From the NCBI GenBank assembly GCA_964570895.1, contig CAZMZD010000001.1, positions 248,001 to 312,000 of the forward strand: DNA of 64,000 nucleotides, given 5' to 3'. Positions within the stretch are counted from its first letter, which is position 1. The number at the start of each line of letters is the position of its first letter. The notes below the pieces were generated by a model, which saw only the letters and a program-made list of their open reading frames with translations, made no database searches and was not told the DNA's origin. Positions 42,013 through 51,278 of this stretch are shown piece by piece. Source of the stretch: RGIG1918 sp964570895 (lineage in GTDB: Bacteria > Cyanobacteriota > Vampirovibrionia > Gastranaerophilales > Gastranaerophilaceae). The position numbers were made by a program, and so were the translations under genes.

Positions 42013-43600
42013 CCCTAAAATAATACTCCGCTCTAAAATAATTTCGCTGATTTACGAATTTAAAGCAAGCAAAAGTTATAGCGATAAAACTATACAATCT
42101 GTGCTTGATATGCTTAAAAAAGTTGAAGACAAAGAGCTTGTAATTGAAATTATATTAAAAGAAATTAATTGCCAAAACACGAATTTTGACATAGCCCTCA
42201 CTTTTATTGCGCAAAACATTTCGAAAGAAATTTTTAAAGAACAAATTTACGGGCAATTAAAATCAAAAACCACTCCTGATATTAAAAAAGTTTTTCTTGT
42301 GAATGTCCTTCGCGATATGAAAGAAAATATAAACTATAACGACGCGGCATATTATATGGAAAAGCCGGAAGATATGCTTAGCCTTGAAACAGAGCTTTTT
42401 GTTAAATTATCAAGCATAAATCCCGAATCCCAAATTGATTTTTTGGATTTCTTTTTTGCAATTTCAGCTTCAGATAAAGTTTTGCTTTTACAATCAATTG
42501 TTGAAGATTTTGAAGGTGAAGAGCTTGCAAACATCCTTGAGCCTTTATTGTATGTCGAGCCGGAGGCGGATTATATTCCGGATGTTATAGAGTACATAAA
42601 AACCACAAAGTCTTATACGGCGCTTGTTGCGCTTGAAAATATAATAAAAAATTATCCGGATTCAAAATACGCACAAGCCGCCAAAAAAGCGCATTCAGAG
42701 CTTAAAATTTCAGGCATGCGCGAAATTAAAACAAAAGCAGATATCCTGCGCGAACCCCTCAAGGGCTCTGTCCCGCTTGGTTTTTGGGGCAGCCTTGTCG
42801 ATGGTTGCGATAATTTTTCAATAATCTTTGCAAGGCAAAAACAAGACGGCACACTTGCCGCTTTTTTCACTTGTATAAACCTGAATTTTGGAGTTAACAC
42901 CTGCTTTGGCTTTGATAACATTGATATCGAAGAATTCACAACAATTCTTGAAAGATTTTTCAAAACCAACGCAATGGTGAAATTGGAAGACGATTTTGCA
43001 ATCCACTTATTCAAAACCGCAGAAAATCTTAACAGAGAAAGCGGCGTCAAAATCCCGTATGAATACATTTGCTGGAAAAACTACATGGCAGACATTTTCC
43101 CAAGCGAATTCAGCATAAATAATTACATAGAAAAAAATCTCGAAAAAACTCAAATAAATGAAGAAAATTTCGAAAATTTAATTTCTTCGAATTATTTCGA
43201 TTGTTGGTTCTTAAAAGAAGGCGACAACACCTGCTTTGATGAGTTTTTAAGCGAATGCACAAAATGCCACAGCATAAAAGAAATAGATTTGTTAATCGAA
43301 AAATATATTCCAAAAATTTTTGATGACGATTTTTATGACAAAAAATTGACTTATCAAGCACTATTCCTACATTTTGCCGAGCTTTACGAATTTTCAAAAA
43401 TTTGCTTCACACTAAATAGCGAATACGAGTACAGGCACAAGCTTTACAAAGAAATTTTAAGAAAAAGCGTATACCAACATTTCTTGCAAAAAGCACAATT
43501 TGAAGAAGAAACAACAAATATTTTTGCAAAGAAAAACAAGGCGCAAAATGTCAATTTTGACGAATACATAGATATGATTGAGGCAGAATGGATAAATTAG
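42005..43600 (+). CDS. Solenoid-type hypothetical protein, 531 residues
   Basis: Not recognised. The first 210 residues are repeating amphipathic helices with the look of HEAT or TPR-like repeats (YSDKTIQSVLDMLKKVEDKE, SKEIFKEQIYG, ALVALENIIKNYPDSKYA). The second half has a mixed fold with GFWGSLVDGCDNFSIIFA, AAFFTCINLNFGVNTCFGFD and a C-terminal helical end with a basic patch. No catalytic motif is seen. It overlaps the zinc finger gene by 8 bp and ruvX by 13 bp, so it belongs to the nagA-ruvX operon. Confidence 0.75.
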   Translation: MTNPKIILRSKIISLIYEFKASKSYSDKTIQSVLDMLKKVEDKELVIEIILKEINCQNTNFDIALTFIAQNISKEIFKEQIYGQLKSKTTPDIKKVFLVNVLRDMKENINYNDAAYYMEKPEDMLSLETELFVKLSSINPESQIDFLDFFFAISASDKVLLLQSIVEDFEGEELANILEPLLYVEPEADYIPDVIEYIKTTKSYTALVALENIIKNYPDSKYAQAAKKAHSELKISGMREIKTKADILREPLKGSVPLGFWGSLVDGCDNFSIIFARQKQDGTLAAFFTCINLNFGVNTCFGFDNIDIEEFTTILERFFKTNAMVKLEDDFAIHLFKTAENLNRESGVKIPYEYICWKNYMADIFPSEFSINNYIEKNLEKTQINEENFENLISSNYFDCWFLKEGDNTCFDEFLSECTKCHSIKEIDLLIEKYIPKIFDDDFYDKKLTYQALFLHFAELYEFSKICFTLNSEYEYRHKLYKEILRKSVYQHFLQKAQFEEETTNIFAKKNKAQNVNFDEYIDMIEAEWIN

Positions 43601-44004
43601 AGCGAATTTTAGCACTTGATATCGGAACAAAACGAATTGGCACCGCAATTTCAGACCCTTTTGGCATTTTTGCAACAGAGCTTGAACTTGTACTTAGAAA
43701 AAGTGACAATCAAGCAATATCCGACATTAAAAAGCTTGCGGAAAAATATATGGTTAAAAAAATCGTGGTCGGCGTTCCGTATGACACAGAAGGAAACATC
43801 GGGCCTCAAGCGCAGAATTGTATTGACTTTGCTAAAAAATTGGAAGATAATTTTGAAATTATTTATATAGACGAGTCTATGACAAGCTATGAAGCAGAGC
43901 AAATTTTAAGAACTCAAAAGAAAAAATATACAAAAAATAAAGGGCTGGTTGACCTAAAAGCAGCCGCACTCATACTTACAGACTATTTAAACAACGGGAG
44001 ATAA
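43588..44004 (+). CDS. ruvX: RuvX/YqgF pre-16S rRNA nuclease
   Basis: 138 residues, normal length. RNase H-like fold: ILALDIGTKRIGTAISDP (first catalytic Asp), KKIVVGVPYDTEGNIGPQA, IIYIDESMTSYEAEQIL and the late VDLKAAALILTDYL. The protein family processes the 5' end of 16S rRNA and was long annotated as a Holliday junction resolvase. Its pairing with a DUF1292 gene matches the arrangement in Firmicutes. Confidence 0.93.
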   Translation: MDKLERILALDIGTKRIGTAISDPFGIFATELELVLRKSDNQAISDIKKLAEKYMVKKIVVGVPYDTEGNIGPQAQNCIDFAKKLEDNFEIIYIDESMTSYEAEQILRTQKKKYTKNKGLVDLKAAALILTDYLNNGR

Positions 44005-44007
44005 AAA

Positions 44008-44271
44008 ATGGAAAACGAAATTACAGAAATTAAAACAGTCGACGAAAACGGCGAAGAAATCACTATGTATGTACATGATATCGTGATTTACGACGAACAA
44101 GAATACGCAATATTGACAAAATCAAACTCGCCGGACGAAGAAGCAGTGCTCATGCGCTTAAAAACAGAAGGCGAAGACTATATTTTTGAAGAAATTGAAG
44201 ACGACGATGAGTTCGATTTGGTTTCTCAGGCAATTATGGACGACCAAGCAAGAGAAGAGTCGGCAGAATAA
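44008..44271 (+). CDS. DUF1292 protein (YrzB-like)
   Basis: 87 very acidic residues with the DUF1292 pattern: ITMYVHDIVIYDEQEYAIL, EEAVLMRLKTEGEDYIFEEI and DDDEFDLV. Function is unknown in the family. It begins 3 bp after ruvX. A repeat mosaic follows its stop. Confidence 0.88.
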   Translation: MENEITEIKTVDENGEEITMYVHDIVIYDEQEYAILTKSNSPDEEAVLMRLKTEGEDYIFEEIEDDDEFDLVSQAIMDDQAREESAE

Positions 44272-44534
44272 TTGGTTCGAGAATTATAGCTTTATTGTTA
44301 AACGTAGGTCAGGCACTGCCTGACAAAAACTATAAACCGTCATGCTGAATTTATTTCAGCATCTTACAAACTCAAGAAACTCGACATTATTTGTTGTGCC
44401 TCAATATCTACAAGATCCTGAACAGCTTGAAAATTACGGATTTATCCTTATTTTCTACGCTTTCAGGATGACAGTTCGCAGGTCAGGCACTGCCTGACAA
44501 AAGGTTGTAGAGTGCGTTTATACGCACCTCAAAA
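44272..44534. repeat. Repeat mosaic between the DUF1292 and corrinoid protein genes
   Basis: Contains GTCAGGCACTGCCTGAC (44308-44324), a full MITE-like element (44339-44474), a second GTCAGGCACTGCCTGAC (44482-44498) and GTGCGTTTATACGCAC (44512-44527) immediately before the end of the next gene. Confidence 0.88.
44339..44474 (+). repeat. MITE-like 135-bp element, copy 2
   Basis: Same ends as 24935-25069 (GTCATGCTGAA and TTCAGGATGAC) and a shared core including TTGTTGTGCCTCAATATC. It lies between convergent genes. Confidence 0.8.
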
Positions 44535-45683
44535 CTACCAATCATACCCCTTAACCGCAGCAGGAATTTGATACGCCTCTTTCGTGCCAATCACAATTTC
44601 CCATTCAGGAAGCTCGAGTTGCAGCTCTTCTTGTAAATCCGCCAAATGCCCGGGGATAACAAGCTTTTTGTGCTTAATTTTTTCTAAAACCTTGCTTTCG
44701 CGAACAATTTTCGAAGCAATTTTAGCAGTTATTTTCTCTGCCGACCAAGCAGTGAGCACACTCATACCATCAGACGGCGTAACCACAAGATAAGACGACC
44801 GCTTGAGTTGCGAAAGTTCGTTTGCAACCGCAAAATAAGTAAGCGCAAAATTTGTCGTCAAAAATACAAGCGAATTTTCATTCGGATTGTTAAACTCATA
44901 AACCTTAGATTCAACTTTGAGCGGTAGTTCAGGGTCCGTAAAAATGTTGAGTCGAAGCGTGGCAAGCGAAGCCATCACAGCTTCATCAATTTCATCAAAC
45001 ACAACAATGCTTGAATATTTACACACAAGAGAAGTGCCAATTGCGCAGATATCAAGCGGATTTTTGGCATTCAAAAAAGTTAAAATCGGGTCTGAACAAT
45101 CTTCATTTCTATTCACAACCGCTTCATAGCGAATTTTTGTCAATTTTTCAACAAGCGCATTTGTTTTGGAAACAGAATCTATTTCAAAAGTTTGAAATTT
45201 TGCTAAATCCTCGCTCAAAAGAACCGCAAACCCATCATTTCGCGCACGGGAAGCCAATTCAAGCGCGCAACCGTCGCTAGAGTTTTTTATAAAAATTCCG
45301 TCAAATCTAAAAGTTTTGCCAATAACTTCAATTTCAAAATTTTTAATTCTTTCATATTTTTTTAAATAGTCAGGCTCGTCTGTATCAAGTGCTGCAAAAA
45401 AACCTGTCGGGTTCAAAAATGTCTTTTCATGGCGAAACATAACCTTTTCACCACCGAATTTTCTGCCATCAAGCTCCACTGTTTTTTGCTGAACCTTAAC
45501 AGCCTCGCGCACTTTTTGAACAAGTTCCTCTGGAGCATGCGGGCAATTTTCAATTTTTGTCTGACCCTTGGATAATTTAAGCGCAAACATCATGCAAGTT
45601 GGCGCGCCACAAGCCTTGCAGTTTGAATTTTCAGCTTTTTTAGAAGCGGGCAAATATTTAAAAATCTCCATTGCGCCAAGCAT
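44535..45683 (-). CDS. acsC: Corrinoid iron-sulfur protein, large-subunit-like (AcsC/CdhE)
   Basis: 382 residues; characterised AcsC is about 445. The N-terminal 4Fe-4S motif is NCKACGAPTCMMFAL, with a fourth Cys in IENCPH. A barrel domain follows, with a GFFAALDTDEPDY segment and ELASRARNDGFAVLL. The C-terminal cobalamin-binding domain matches well: TPSDGMSVLTAWSAEKI, HKKLVIPGHLADLQ and LPEWEIVIGTKEA. The protein carries a methyl group from methyl-tetrahydrofolate on its cobalt to acetyl-CoA synthase. It overlaps acsD by TAATG. GGGGGA precedes the start. No CODH, ACS or methyltransferase gene (acsE) is in the window. Confidence 0.82.
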   Translation of the reverse strand: MLGAMEIFKYLPASKKAENSNCKACGAPTCMMFALKLSKGQTKIENCPHAPEELVQKVREAVKVQQKTVELDGRKFGGEKVMFRHEKTFLNPTGFFAALDTDEPDYLKKYERIKNFEIEVIGKTFRFDGIFIKNSSDGCALELASRARNDGFAVLLSEDLAKFQTFEIDSVSKTNALVEKLTKIRYEAVVNRNEDCSDPILTFLNAKNPLDICAIGTSLVCKYSSIVVFDEIDEAVMASLATLRLNIFTDPELPLKVESKVYEFNNPNENSLVFLTTNFALTYFAVANELSQLKRSSYLVVTPSDGMSVLTAWSAEKITAKIASKIVRESKVLEKIKHKKLVIPGHLADLQEELQLELPEWEIVIGTKEAYQIPAAVKGYDW

Positions 45684-46489
45684 TAGAATTCCCCCTTAAA
45701 CAATTCTGCAAGCTTTTTTGGAACATCAGGATGAAAGCAAACCGCAATATCAGCGCCAGCTAGAAGAAGGGCGCAAGTGGTTGATATTTCCCATGCAAGA
45801 GCTCTCGTTTCATTATCACCCCAAGAAGCAGAAAAATCAGCGCTTTTTGCCTCTTTTGCCTTATAGCTTTCGTGTCCAGAAAAAACAATAATTGGAGTGT
45901 CTAAAGTTTCATCGCCAGCCCTCACAGCCTGCTTTATGCGCTCAATAATAGAATACCCGTAATCAATTCCATAGCCAATACAGCCCGTATCAGGGTCAAC
46001 AATAATGTTTTCCTTTTTTAAGCCTCTATCGATAGATAAAATATTCAATTCTTTTGTTAAATTAATGTCAATCGGTGTTCTTAAAACCACTTTATGCAAA
46101 ACACCGGAAGATAAAATTGCGTCAATCACTGCTTCATAATTATCATCTTGAACCGGCGCTATAATTTGCGGCTTTTGAAGCACGGAAATAAGCCTTGGAA
46201 GCAAAATTTCATCAAGTTTTTTGTTTGAAGTTCCTTTAATTATCAACTGAATTTTAGCCGCTACTTCAATTTGCAAAAGCGCAGAAACACAGCCTTCAAT
46301 TTCGCTCTCGTCTTCAATATTAAAACTAAGCGCGACAAATTTTGCGCCAATCTCGCGCGCCACACTTTGGGCGCGCTCGAACCAAGAAAAAAAGTCATAA
46401 ATAACATCACCCCAACAATTTTTTAAAATTGCGGGGTAAGTGTCATCAACTTTATATTGAATTTCAAGAGCGAACTCTTTTTCTAGCAT
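45683..46489 (-). CDS. acsD: Corrinoid iron-sulfur protein, small-subunit-like (AcsD/CdhD)
   Basis: 268 residues; usual AcsD is about 310-320. The best-matching part is residues about 150-215: NIIVDPDTGCIGYGIDYGYS with IIERIKQAVRAGDETLDTPI, then FSGHESYKAKEAK, close to the AcsD core that packs over the cobalamin. Upstream, EIGAKFVALSFN and QLIIKGTSNK fit the TIM barrel. It lies between ftsH (7-bp overlap) and acsC (TAATG), so all three are probably one transcript. Confidence 0.8.
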   Translation of the reverse strand: MLEKEFALEIQYKVDDTYPAILKNCWGDVIYDFFSWFERAQSVAREIGAKFVALSFNIEDESEIEGCVSALLQIEVAAKIQLIIKGTSNKKLDEILLPRLISVLQKPQIIAPVQDDNYEAVIDAILSSGVLHKVVLRTPIDINLTKELNILSIDRGLKKENIIVDPDTGCIGYGIDYGYSIIERIKQAVRAGDETLDTPIIVFSGHESYKAKEAKSADFSASWGDNETRALAWEISTTCALLLAGADIAVCFHPDVPKKLAELFKGEF

Positions 46490-48339
46490 CTTTGCTCTCT
46501 AACTTTATCCATAATTTCTGTAAATTCGCTCTCGTCAAGAGTTTCGCGTTCCAAAAGTTCGCTTGCAAGCGCGTTTAACATATCTCTGTTTTCTGTCAAA
46601 AGCGTTTTTGCTCTTTCATATTGCTCATCTACAATTCGTTTAATTTCAGCGTCAATTTCAGCCGCAACGGTTTCTGAATAATCTTTTTGGTGCCCAAAAT
46701 CGCGCCCCATGAACACATGCTCTTGAGATTTTCCGTAAGCCAGATTGCCCATTTTTTCAGACATACCCCATTGAGTAACCATTTTTTGAGCAATTGAAGT
46801 TACATTTTGAAGGTCTTGAGAAGCGCCTGTGCCGATTTTATCCAAACCGTAAACAATTTCTTCTGCAGCTCTTCCGCCAAGCGCCATTGCGATTCTTGCA
46901 AGAAGTTTTTCTTTGCTTACGTGCAATTTTTCAGTTTTAGGGCGAGTCCAAGTGAGCCCAAGCGCCCAACCACGCGGAATAATTGAAACTTTATGAAGTT
47001 CGTTTGCTTCAGGCAACAACTTGTCAATCAAAGCATGGCCTATTTCATGATAAGATGTAATTTCTTTATCTTCATCTGTCATAACTTTGCTTTTCTTTTC
47101 AATACCCGCAATTACCCTATCAATCGAGTTATCAATATCTTCCATTGAAATTTTATCTTTATTTTTGCGCGCCGCAAGCAAAGCTGCTTCATTCAAAAGG
47201 CTTTTCAAATCAGCCCCTGTAAAACCTGATGTTCTTTTTGCAAGAACTTTAAGGTCAACATCAAATTCGAATTCTTTGTTTTTAGCATGAACTTTTAAAA
47301 TATCTTCTCTGCCTTTAACATCAGGAAGGCTCACATAAATTTGCCTGTCAAATCTTCCTGGGCGAAGAAGCGCGCTGTCTAAGATGTCAGGACGGTTTGT
47401 CGCAGCAAGGATGATAACATTTGTCGTTTCATCAAAACCATCCATCTCAACAAGCAATTGGTTAAGTGTTTGTTCACGTTCATCATGGCCGCCGCCCATG
47501 CCTGCGCCACGTTGCCTGCCAACTGCGTCAATTTCATCAATAAACACAATTGCGCTTTTTTGCTTTTTGGCTTGTTCAAATAAATCACGAACACGGCTTG
47601 CGCCAACGCCCACAAACATTTCAACAAAATCAGAACCTGAAATTGAGAAAAACGGCACGCCAGCTTCTCCTGCAACGGCTTTTGCCATAAGGGTTTTACC
47701 TGTCCCCGGGGGGCCAACTAGCAAAACGCCTTTTGGAATTCTGGCACCAATTTTTACGTATTTGTCGCTATTTTTTAAGAAATCAACAATTTCTTCAAGC
47801 TCTTGTCTTTCTTCATCAATCCCTGCAACATCATCAAATGTCACATTGATTTTATCAATCATTAATTTTGCTTTACTTTTTCCAAAAGAAAGTGCTTGAG
47901 AACCGCCCTGCTGAATGCCTTTGAATATCAATATTAAAAGAACAATGAAAAATATCGGCGCGATGAATGAAGATAAGGTTTCAAGCAAAGTTTGTGACTC
48001 TGCAGGCTCTAAATCCACCTCAACATTATGTTTTTCAAGGGCTTGATATAACCTTTCACTATTTTGCGGAATTGTAACTTTATAATTTTTAGTTTCAGTT
48101 GTTTTTGTACCTAAATTGCCAACTGTTTTTTCCTTTTTTTCAGTATTTACGGGCACCGCAATCAAAACGTCTTTATCGATTTTAACTGATTCAATTTCAT
48201 TTAATTCAACTTTTTTTAAGAATTTTGTGTAAGAAATATCATCAACTTTATTAACAGGACCGTTCAAAGCCGCCATAATAAAGAGAAAACCGATAATCCC
48301 AACTATAATATAAAACCCCGTTAACTGATTTTTATTCAT
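46483..48339 (-). CDS. ftsH: ATP-dependent zinc metalloprotease FtsH
   Basis: 618 residues. Two membrane segments (about 6-25 and 110-130) flank a small extracytoplasmic domain. Walker A LLVGPPGTGKTLMAKAV, Walker B SAIVFIDEIDAVGRQR, the second region of homology ATNRPDILDSALLRPGRFDR, and the zinc site TSYHEIGHALID are intact. FtsH degrades membrane and short-lived soluble proteins. AAGG precedes the ATG at 48339. Co-transcription with the corrinoid protein genes is unusual. Confidence 0.96.
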   Translation of the reverse strand: MNKNQLTGFYIIVGIIGFLFIMAALNGPVNKVDDISYTKFLKKVELNEIESVKIDKDVLIAVPVNTEKKEKTVGNLGTKTTETKNYKVTIPQNSERLYQALEKHNVEVDLEPAESQTLLETLSSFIAPIFFIVLLILIFKGIQQGGSQALSFGKSKAKLMIDKINVTFDDVAGIDEERQELEEIVDFLKNSDKYVKIGARIPKGVLLVGPPGTGKTLMAKAVAGEAGVPFFSISGSDFVEMFVGVGASRVRDLFEQAKKQKSAIVFIDEIDAVGRQRGAGMGGGHDEREQTLNQLLVEMDGFDETTNVIILAATNRPDILDSALLRPGRFDRQIYVSLPDVKGREDILKVHAKNKEFEFDVDLKVLAKRTSGFTGADLKSLLNEAALLAARKNKDKISMEDIDNSIDRVIAGIEKKSKVMTDEDKEITSYHEIGHALIDKLLPEANELHKVSIIPRGWALGLTWTRPKTEKLHVSKEKLLARIAMALGGRAAEEIVYGLDKIGTGASQDLQNVTSIAQKMVTQWGMSEKMGNLAYGKSQEHVFMGRDFGHQKDYSETVAAEIDAEIKRIVDEQYERAKTLLTENRDMLNALASELLERETLDESEFTEIMDKVREQRC

Positions 48340-48418
48340 ACAAATCACCTTATAAAACTGATTATTGCTATTATACCAAAAGAATTATAAAATGTTAATA
48401 AATAACCGTTGAGGAAAA

Positions 48419-48934
48419 ATGGCAATCGTATATCTTTCGTTAGGTTCAAATTTAGGCGACAGAATATCAAACATTCAGCAAGCTGTTAATTTTTTAACAA
48501 ATGACAGCTCAATCAAAGTGCTTAAAACCTCGAGCTTTTACGAAACAGAGCCATGGGGCGGGGTTTCAAAAAATTGGTTTGCAAACGCAGTAATAAGAAT
48601 TGAAACAAACTTAACCCCTGTGGAGCTTTTAAAAATCACGCAAAACATTGAAGCAAAATTAGGGCGGGATAGAAGCAAGGAAATTCGCTGGGGAGAGCGT
48701 TCTTTAGATATTGATATTTTATTTTATGATGACCTTGTTTTTCAAAACGAAATTTTAACAATTCCCCATAAAGAGCTCCATAAACGTGCTTTTGTGCTTG
48801 TTCCAATGCTTGAAATTGCAGAAAATTTTGTGCACCCTGTTTTCAAAAAAAACATGCTGGAGCTTCATGAAGCACTTGAAAACCCTGAAGAAATATATCT
48901 TTACGGCACAATTTTAAGAGGCGCGAATGATTAA
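48419..48934 (+). CDS. folK: 2-amino-4-hydroxy-6-hydroxymethyldihydropteridine pyrophosphokinase
   Basis: 171 residues with GAGGA before the ATG. HPPK motifs: YLSLGSNLGDRISNI, SSFYETEPWGG, FANAVIRIET, LGRDRSKEIRWGERSLDIDI (catalytic Asp pair) and IPHKELHKRAFVLVPM. It pyrophosphorylates the pterin for FolP. It overlaps the next gene by 8 bp and is divergent from ftsH. Confidence 0.94.
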   Translation: MAIVYLSLGSNLGDRISNIQQAVNFLTNDSSIKVLKTSSFYETEPWGGVSKNWFANAVIRIETNLTPVELLKITQNIEAKLGRDRSKEIRWGERSLDIDILFYDDLVFQNEILTIPHKELHKRAFVLVPMLEIAENFVHPVFKKNMLELHEALENPEEIYLYGTILRGAND

Positions 48935-50006
48935 AATTGCAATCGTGGGGGGCGGGGCTTCAGGAAGTTTGTGCGCAATCGAGCTTCTTAAAAATTCAAA
49001 CAATGTTGAAGTTACGATTTTTGAAAAAAACAAAATTTTAGCAACAATCTTGCCAACGGGTGGCACAAGGTGCAATTTAAGCAATTTTATAGTCGATAAT
49101 ATCGAGCTTGCAAAAAATTATCCGCGCGGTGAAAAGTTTTTATATTCAGTTTTTAAAAGGTTTGATGTGCCTCAAACCCTTGAATACTTTGAAAATTTAG
49201 GAATTAAAACCTATAAAGACGCGCTTGGCAAGGTTTACCCCGTATCAAACAGTTCAAAAGATGTGCGCGAGAAGCTTTTAGCAGAACTTGTAAAACACAA
49301 AAACTTCAAGTGTGTAAAAAAAGAAGTAAAAACGTCCAAAGAGCTTGCAGGGTTTGACTATATAGTGATAGCAGGGGGCTCAAAAGGCGCGTACGAACTA
49401 TCAAGCGACTTCGAGCACACCATAACTCCGTTAAGAAGCGCGCTTTGCGGGTATATAACGGAAGAAAAATACCCAAGCGGAGTGTCAATTACAATTGACG
49501 ATGAGCCGCTTTTATTTACACACAGAGGAATTAGCGGGCCTTATGTGTTCAAATTAAGCTCTATATGGGCTTATAAAGATTATCCGTTTAAGCTAAATGT
49601 GCCAATAGTCGATGTTTGCGCCTTAAAAGAAGAAATGCAAAAAAATTCTAAAAAAGAATTTGGCACAATTTTATGCAACTTTCTTCCAAAATCATTAGTA
49701 AAAGAAATTTTAGAAGAAAATATTTACCATAAAAAATGTGCAGAAATTTCGAACAAAACGTTAGATGAAATTAAAGAGTTAAATTTTACCGTGACAGCAC
49801 CTGATAAACAAGGTGAAACTGTGCGCGCAGGCGGGGTTTCGCTTAAAGAAATTGATAATAATTTCAAATCCAAAATCTGCGACAGGCTATATTTTACAGG
49901 CGAAATATTAGACGTTGACGGGCTTTGCGGCGGCTTTAATCTTCAATTTGCGTGGAGCAGCGGAATTTTAGCTGCAAGAGATATTTTAAAAAGAACTTCT
50001 AAATAG
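48927..50006 (+). CDS. FAD-dependent oxidoreductase of the HI0933/BaiN family
   Basis: 359 residues, shorter than the usual 390-420. Dinucleotide-binding motif AIVGGGASGSLCAIELL at the start, then the family signature GGTRCNLSN (near 50). The middle domain has HRGISGPYVFKLSS, and the C-terminal FAD contacts are VRAGGVSLKEID, YFTGEILDVDGLCGGFNLQFA and WSSGILAARDI. Family members include bile-acid dehydrogenases (BaiN) and many proteins of unknown substrate. Confidence 0.88.
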   Translation: MIKIAIVGGGASGSLCAIELLKNSNNVEVTIFEKNKILATILPTGGTRCNLSNFIVDNIELAKNYPRGEKFLYSVFKRFDVPQTLEYFENLGIKTYKDALGKVYPVSNSSKDVREKLLAELVKHKNFKCVKKEVKTSKELAGFDYIVIAGGSKGAYELSSDFEHTITPLRSALCGYITEEKYPSGVSITIDDEPLLFTHRGISGPYVFKLSSIWAYKDYPFKLNVPIVDVCALKEEMQKNSKKEFGTILCNFLPKSLVKEILEENIYHKKCAEISNKTLDEIKELNFTVTAPDKQGETVRAGGVSLKEIDNNFKSKICDRLYFTGEILDVDGLCGGFNLQFAWSSGILAARDILKRTSK

Positions 50007-50029
50007 CACCAAAAGTGCTTTCTAAAGAA

Positions 50030-50060
50030 TAAAAAAAGAGGCGAGCACGAAACCCGCCTG
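50030..50060 (-). terminator. Terminator of the fcl-DegT operon
   Basis: On the minus strand AGGCGGG ... CGCCT followed by CTTTTTTTATT. It sits 26 bp after the DegT stop. A weaker AGCAC/GTGCT hairpin at 50005-50019 may serve the opposite strand. Confidence 0.7.
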
Positions 50061-50085
50061 TGTAATTATATTTGAAAAAGATTTA

Positions 50086-51204
50086 TTAAACCGCAGCTTT
50101 AACGGCATTTATACATTCAATTACAGTTTTTGCAACAGTTTCTTGTTCTTCTTTTGTAATTTCAGCAAACATCGGAAGTGAAATTACAAGTTCTGTGTTC
50201 TTTTCAGTAACCGGCAAATCACCCATTTTGTAGCCAAGGTGAGCATGAAGTTTTTGCATATGGAGCGGAATTGGGTAGTAAATCATCGCGCCAATTCCTT
50301 TTTCTTGAAGCATTTTGTGCAGGTCATCTCTGTTTGGAACTTTGATTGTATATTGGTGGTAAACACAATATGTATCAGGAAGTTCAACAGGGGTTTTAAC
50401 ATCTTCACAACCTACAAAAAGTTCGTTGTAATAATAAGCATGCTCTCTTCTTGCCGCATTCCATTTGTCGATGTGTTTAAGTTTAACTCTTAAAATTGCA
50501 GATTGAATTTCATCGAGCCTTGAGTTGATACCGATTTCTTCGTGATGATAGCGAATTGCGCCACCATGGTTTCTAAGCGCAACAAGTCTGTTTTTCAAGA
50601 ATTCAGAATTTGTAAGCGCAACGCCGCCGTCACCCATGCAACCAAGGTTTTTGGTTGGATAGAAGCTGAGCGCTGAAATATCGCCGAATGTGCCCACTGT
50701 TTTACCTTTATATTTAGCACCAACAGCTTGGCAACAGTCTTCAATCACAAATAAATTATGTCTTTTTGCGATATCCATAATCATATCCATATCGCATGGT
50801 TGCCCATAGAGATGAACAGGCATAATTGCTTTGGTTTTTGGCGTAATTGCTGCTTCAATTTTATTAACATTAATGTTATATGTATCAGGATCAATATCAA
50901 CAAAAACAGGTGTTGCGCCAACAATTTCAACAGATTCAGTTGTTGCAACAAAAGTGAACGCAACAGTGATTACTTCGTCACCTTTGCCGATGTCAAGAGC
51001 TCTTAATGCTAAGTGCAATGCGTCTGTTCCGGAGTTCAAGCCTACCGCATATTTAGCGCCAAAATATTCAGCAATTTCAACTTCAAATGCTTTTGTGTTT
51101 GCGCCAAGAATGTAACTTCCGCTTCTCATAACATCAACAACTGCACGTTCTGCTTCTTCTGCAATTGTTTGGTATTGTCTTTTTGAATCAATAATAGGAA
51201 TCAT
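50086..51204 (-). CDS. DegT/DnrJ/EryC1-family PLP aminotransferase
   Basis: 372 residues with AGAGGGGT before the ATG. Motifs: VGLNSGTDALHLALRAL, ITVAFTFVATTE, VFVDIDPDTYNI, MPVHLYGQPCDMD, VIEDCCQAVGAKY (PLP-ring Asp) and ALSFYPTKNLGCMGDGG with the PLP lysine in PTKN. These enzymes aminate keto sugars bound to nucleotides for LPS, capsule or glycoprotein. It follows fcl on the same strand (74-bp gap), supporting a surface-sugar role; the exact sugar is unknown. Confidence 0.9.
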   Translation of the reverse strand: MIPIIDSKRQYQTIAEEAERAVVDVMRSGSYILGANTKAFEVEIAEYFGAKYAVGLNSGTDALHLALRALDIGKGDEVITVAFTFVATTESVEIVGATPVFVDIDPDTYNINVNKIEAAITPKTKAIMPVHLYGQPCDMDMIMDIAKRHNLFVIEDCCQAVGAKYKGKTVGTFGDISALSFYPTKNLGCMGDGGVALTNSEFLKNRLVALRNHGGAIRYHHEEIGINSRLDEIQSAILRVKLKHIDKWNAARREHAYYYNELFVGCEDVKTPVELPDTYCVYHQYTIKVPNRDDLHKMLQEKGIGAMIYYPIPLHMQKLHAHLGYKMGDLPVTEKNTELVISLPMFAEITKEEQETVAKTVIECINAVKAAV

Positions 51205-51278
51205 ATTTACCCCTCTTTTATACTACTTTTCTCAATTCTAACATACAAAATGGCTTCTTAATACAAACTTTACATCAG

